Shown piece after piece: positions 4,998 to 7,434 of a DNA stretch of 7,434 nt. How positions within the stretch are numbered: the first letter of the stretch is position 1; each line of letters opens with the position of its first letter. The stretch is from Actinomycetes bacterium (lineage in GTDB: Bacteria; Actinomycetota; Acidimicrobiia; Acidimicrobiales; Microtrichaceae): contig JAFAFZ010000024.1 of the NCBI GenBank assembly GCA_023423215.1, positions 1-7,434 of the forward strand, written 5' to 3'. The notes beneath the pieces were generated by a model. That model was given only the letters and a program-made list of their open reading frames with translations. It searched no databases and was not told where the DNA came from. Both the position numbers and the translations under genes were made by a program.

Positions 4998-6161
4998 GTG
5001 GGCCCGGACGACGTCGAGCTGCGCCAGCTCGTCCCCCGGGTGCTGAGCGTCCTCGTCGGTCGTGGAGCCGACTTCGCGACCGCCGAGGACGCCGTCCAGG
5101 AGGCGCTCGTCCGGGCGCTCTCGGCATGGCGGGACGAGCCGCCGGCCGACCCGACCGGCTGGCTCATCACGGTCGCGTGGCGCGCCTACCTCGACGTCGT
5201 GCGATCGGACGTCGCCCGCCGGGGCCGCGAGGAGCGCGTCGACGCCGAGCCGCCCACCGGCGAGGTCCCGCACGCGGACGACACCTTGCGGCTGTACTTC
5301 CTGTGCGCCCACCCGGACCTGACACCGTCGTCGGCGGTCGCGCTCACGCTGCGCGCCGTCGGCGGCCTGACCACCCGCCAGATCGCCCAGGCGTACCTGG
5401 TGCCCGAGGCGACGATGGCGCAGCGCATCAGCCGGGCAAAGCGCACCGTCGCAACCGCCGGCATCGAACGGCCCGGCGACGTCCGCACGGTCGCACGGGT
5501 CCTGTACCTCGTGTTCAACGAGGGCTACTCGGGCGACGTCGACCTGTCGGCCGAGGCGATCCGCCTGACCCGCCAGCTCAGCTCGCTCATCGACGAGCCC
5601 GAGGTCCGCGGACTGCTGGCGCTGATGCTGCTGCACCACGCACGGCGGGTCAGCCGCACGCGGCCCGACGGCGCGCTGGTGCCGCTGGCCGAGCAGGACC
5701 GCAGCCGGTGGGACACCACGCTGATCGCCGAAGGCGTGCAGATCCTGCAGGCGGCCCTGACCCGGGACCAGCTCGGCGAGTACCAGGTGCAGGCGGCGAT
5801 CGCCGCGCTGCACGCCGACGCGCCCCGGGTCGAGGAGACCGACTGGGTGCAGATCGTCGAGTGGTACGACGAGCTGCTGCGCCTCACCGACACGCCCGTC
5901 GTCCGGCTCAACCGCGCCGTCGCGATCGGTCAGGCGGACGGCACGCCGGCGGGACTGGCGGCCCTCGCCGAGATCGACGGGGACGTGCCGCGCCGTGACG
6001 CCGTCGCCGCGGTGCTGCACGAGCGCAACGGCGACCTCGATGTGGCCGTCGAGCTGTACGCCCATGCCGCGCTGCACGCGCCCAACCTGGCCGAACGTGA
6101 GCACCTGTCACGCCAGGCCGCCCGCGTGCGCCAGCTGCTGGACCACGGCCCCGCCCGCTGA
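4998..6161 (+). CDS. ECF42-type RNA polymerase sigma factor with DUF6596/TPR-like C-terminal extension
   Basis: Read from GTG at 4998 the product has 387 residues. Region sigma-2 spans about 8-75, with DFATAEDAVQEALVRALSAW (25-44) and PTGWLITVAWRAYLDVVRS (52-70). Region sigma-4 is at about 107-152, with the helix-turn-helix GGLTTRQIAQAYLVPEATMAQRISRAK (122-148). Next is a DUF6596 section: RVLYLVFNEGYSG (167-179), AEAIRLTRQL (185-194), LLALMLLHHARR (206-217). The end is TPR-like (YQVQAAIAALHAD, then PVVRLNRAVAIGQ). This architecture plus the DGPF gene directly upstream identifies ECF42. There is no anti-sigma gene nearby; in this group the C-terminal extension is thought to control activity. 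GTG at 4986 is an alternative start overlapping the DGPF stop by 10 nt (391 residues). The linker between sigma-4 and DUF6596 is short. A hairpin repeat begins 2 nt after the stop. Confidence 0.93.
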   Translation: MGPDDVELRQLVPRVLSVLVGRGADFATAEDAVQEALVRALSAWRDEPPADPTGWLITVAWRAYLDVVRSDVARRGREERVDAEPPTGEVPHADDTLRLYFLCAHPDLTPSSAVALTLRAVGGLTTRQIAQAYLVPEATMAQRISRAKRTVATAGIERPGDVRTVARVLYLVFNEGYSGDVDLSAEAIRLTRQLSSLIDEPEVRGLLALMLLHHARRVSRTRPDGALVPLAEQDRSRWDTTLIAEGVQILQAALTRDQLGEYQVQAAIAALHADAPRVEETDWVQIVEWYDELLRLTDTPVVRLNRAVAIGQADGTPAGLAALAEIDGDVPRRDAVAAVLHERNGDLDVAVELYAHAALHAPNLAEREHLSRQAARVRQLLDHGPAR

Positions 6162-6162
6162 C

Positions 6163-6203
6163 CTCGGAACGGATCGTTCGCGAAACGGTCGGTTCGTTCC
6201 GAG
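6163..6203. repeat. Hairpin repeat, copy B
   Basis: This 41-nt unit is identical to copy C, 72 nt further on. Outer arms CTCGGAACG (6163-6171) and CGTTCCGAG (6195-6203) pair perfectly. An inner stem GATCGTT (6172-6178) pairs with AACGGTC (6184-6190), with one G-T wobble, around the loop CGCGA. GGTT (6191-6194) is left as a bulge. It begins 2 nt after the sigma gene stop, so a role in ending that transcript or protecting its 3' end is plausible. No T-tract is present. Confidence 0.9.
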
Positions 6204-6234
6204 AACGTGGAGGCGGCTGGTGCCGGTCGGGGAA

Positions 6235-6275
6235 CTCGGAACGGATCGTTCGCGAAACGGTCGGTTCGTTCCGAG
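6235..6275. repeat. Hairpin repeat, copy C
   Basis: This copy is identical to copy B over all 41 nt and keeps the same outer 9-bp and inner 7-bp stems. Its upstream flank also matches copy A (6225-6243 equals 4413-4431), a flank copy B lacks. It lies in the 155-bp space between the convergent sigma gene and oxidoreductase gene and could act on both transcripts. A run of eight G residues (6281-6288) follows. The remaining bases of this gap show nothing else recognisable. Confidence 0.9.
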
Positions 6276-6316
6276 AATGCGGGGGGGGATGCGGTGAGAC
6301 CCCGGGCCTGTTGCGC

Positions 6317-7393
6317 TCAGAGCTCGACGACGGTGCGGCCGATGGTGCGCCGTTCGACCATCGCGACGATCGCGTCGGGCACGTCCTCGAAGCCGATCTG
6401 CTGGCCGATGACCGGGCGCACCGTGCCGGCGCGCACCAGCTCGACGATCGAGTCCGTGATGCGCTCGCCCGTCTCGCGCGGCAGGAAGTTGAAGCCCATC
6501 ATCTGCTTGAGCATCGCGGCGAAGTCCGGCTCGGCGTACGAGAGCAGCACCCCGCACAGCTTGATGTTGGCGGCGATCACCTTGCGCGGCACGATCGACG
6601 GCTCGTCGGCCTTCGACTTGTCCGAGGCGAAGCCCATCATGAGGTAGCGCCCGTCGTAGGCGGTCGCCTTCACCGAGTCCTCGAACACCGCAGGACCGAC
6701 GTTGTCGAACACCACGTCGACGCCACGCCCACCGGTCTCGGCGAGCACGACCTCGGCGAAGTCCTGCTCGCGGTAGTTGATCGCCACGTGCGCGCCGAGG
6801 TCACGGCACAGCTGGACCTTCTCGTCGGAGCCTGCGGTCGCGAACACCTTGGCCCCCGCGTCGACCGCCAGCTGGACGGCTGCGGTGCCGGACCCGCCGG
6901 CCGCCGCGTGGATCAGCACGCTCTCGCCGGCCGGCAGGCCGGCCCGGTCGAAGAGGCCGAGCCCGGCCAGGTGGAACGGGAAGTACAGCGCGGCCGCGTC
7001 GGGGAGCGGGATGTCGTCGGGCATCACGAACGCGGAGACCGTCGGGCAGATGGCGTACTCGGCCCACCCGCCGGACGCCCCCTTGGTCGTCGCGACGACC
7101 CGCGCACCGAGCCAGGCCTCGGCGCCCTCGCCGCACGCGTCGACGACGCCCATGACCTCCATGCCCGGGGTGCAGGGCAGGTCCGGTCGCACCATCATGT
7201 TCAGCCCGGTGATGCGCTCCATGTCGTTGAGGTTGAGCGGGATGGCCTGCACCCGCACCCGCAGCTCGCCCGGCCCGGGCTCGGGCACGTCGACGACGTC
7301 GAGCTGCAGCACCTCGAGCGGCTGACCCCACTCGTGCACCCGCCACGCCCGCATCGTCGCCGGCGTCGGGCCTGCTCCGTCGCTCTCGCTCAT
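6317..7393 (-). CDS. Medium-chain dehydrogenase/reductase, NADPH:quinone oxidoreductase-like (zinc-independent)
   Basis: This 358-residue cytosolic protein belongs to the MDR superfamily, nearest the quinone oxidoreductase/zinc-independent branch. The N-terminal GroES-like catalytic fold shows VPEPGPGELRVRVQAIPLNLND (from V36) and LPCTPGMEVMGVV (72-84). The Rossmann domain has VLIHAAAGGSGTAAVQLA (159-176), where the common AAAGGVG reads AAAGGSG, and VDVVFDNVG (225-233). The C-terminal VIGQQIGFEDVPDAIVAM (328-345) is the usual end. The Cys/His zinc ligands of alcohol dehydrogenases are not evident. It probably reduces a quinone or enone with NADPH, but the substrate is unknown. ATG at 7393 is preceded on its strand by AGGGGGA (7403-7397). 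The ATG at residue 14 (MRAWRV), where many relatives begin, lacks such a site. It converges on the sigma gene across the repeat-bearing gap; its promoter is not visible in the last 41 bases. Confidence 0.9.
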   Translation of the reverse strand: MSESDGAGPTPATMRAWRVHEWGQPLEVLQLDVVDVPEPGPGELRVRVQAIPLNLNDMERITGLNMMVRPDLPCTPGMEVMGVVDACGEGAEAWLGARVVATTKGASGGWAEYAICPTVSAFVMPDDIPLPDAAALYFPFHLAGLGLFDRAGLPAGESVLIHAAAGGSGTAAVQLAVDAGAKVFATAGSDEKVQLCRDLGAHVAINYREQDFAEVVLAETGGRGVDVVFDNVGPAVFEDSVKATAYDGRYLMMGFASDKSKADEPSIVPRKVIAANIKLCGVLLSYAEPDFAAMLKQMMGFNFLPRETGERITDSIVELVRAGTVRPVIGQQIGFEDVPDAIVAMVERRTIGRTVVEL

Positions 7394-7434
7394 CCGTCCC
7401 CCTGGCTCGTGTTCGTCCGTGCGCGACCCGAGGT

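Noticed and set aside
3970..5127. Upstream extension of the methyltransferase frame (636 residues in all)
   Set aside because: Residues before the GTG at 3969 are Arg/Pro-rich, cross the divergent gene and the DGPF gene, and share nothing with methyltransferases. The family's homology begins just after this GTG.
4686..6104. A 472-codon open frame on the minus strand, antisense to the sigma factor gene
   Set aside because: No recognisable motif is present and composition is skewed (Arg, Asp, Gln, Val, His repeats). The opposite strand encodes a complete ECF42 protein with all expected motifs.
6163..6275. Copies B and C as a minimal CRISPR array
   Set aside because: There are only two identical units with a single 31-nt gap, no cas genes, and each unit is itself a bulged hairpin with a diverged third copy 1.7 kb away. 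A dispersed hairpin element fits better.
6281..6288. Run of eight G residues near the repeats
   Set aside because: It lies in non-coding DNA with no sign of a phase-variable gene. It may be a sequencing-sensitive spot but has no supported role.
6161..6300. A coding extension through the repeats (peptide repeats such as LGTDRSRNGRFVPR, and LGTNRPFRERSVP on the other strand)
   Set aside because: The repeated peptides are simply translations of the palindromic DNA repeat on each strand; no start signal or conserved protein is associated.

Overview
This is a GC-rich (about 70% by eye), densely coded chromosomal window. Its style fits a high-GC actinobacterium, possibly of the Acidimicrobiia; that placement is inferred from GC content, leaderless-promoter style and gene families, not from a marker gene. 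No tRNA, rRNA, insertion sequence, CRISPR array or phage gene was found.

Layout. Bases 2-1327 (+) hold a two-part YabN/MazG-type protein (tetrapyrrole-methylase-like domain plus MazG pyrophosphohydrolase) that lacks only its extreme N-terminus at the window edge. A 48-bp gap with an apparent leaderless promoter leads to an inositol-3-phosphate synthase (1376-2680, +). It is followed by a small membrane protein (2745-3233, +) whose C-terminal tail looks out of frame. Convergent to it is a SAM-dependent class I methyltransferase (3969-3217, -). This is divergently paired with a 73-residue membrane protein (4146-4367, +). Both of the divergent genes look leaderless: a TANNNT box ends 6-7 nt before a GTG start.

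Bases 4368-4581 hold a hairpin repeat, then a candidate ECF-type promoter (TGTCGA, 17 nt, CGTC). This promoter precedes a two-gene unit: a DGPF/YCII-family protein (4582-4995) and an ECF42-type sigma factor with its C-terminal DUF6596/TPR-like extension (about 4998-6161). The promoter matches, as I remember it, the motif reported for ECF42 factors, so the unit probably regulates itself. Two identical 41-nt hairpin repeats of the same family follow the sigma gene (6163-6275). They lie in the space shared with a convergent zinc-independent MDR NADPH:quinone-oxidoreductase-like gene (7393-6317, -).

The genes do not form one pathway. The ECF42-DGPF unit is the clearest functional module. The most notable unexplained structure is the 41-nt hairpin family. 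It has three copies, each 3' of a gene, and together they bracket the sigma/DGPF unit. A second pattern is the split between genes that start leaderless after a TANNNT box and genes that carry a clear Shine-Dalgarno sequence.
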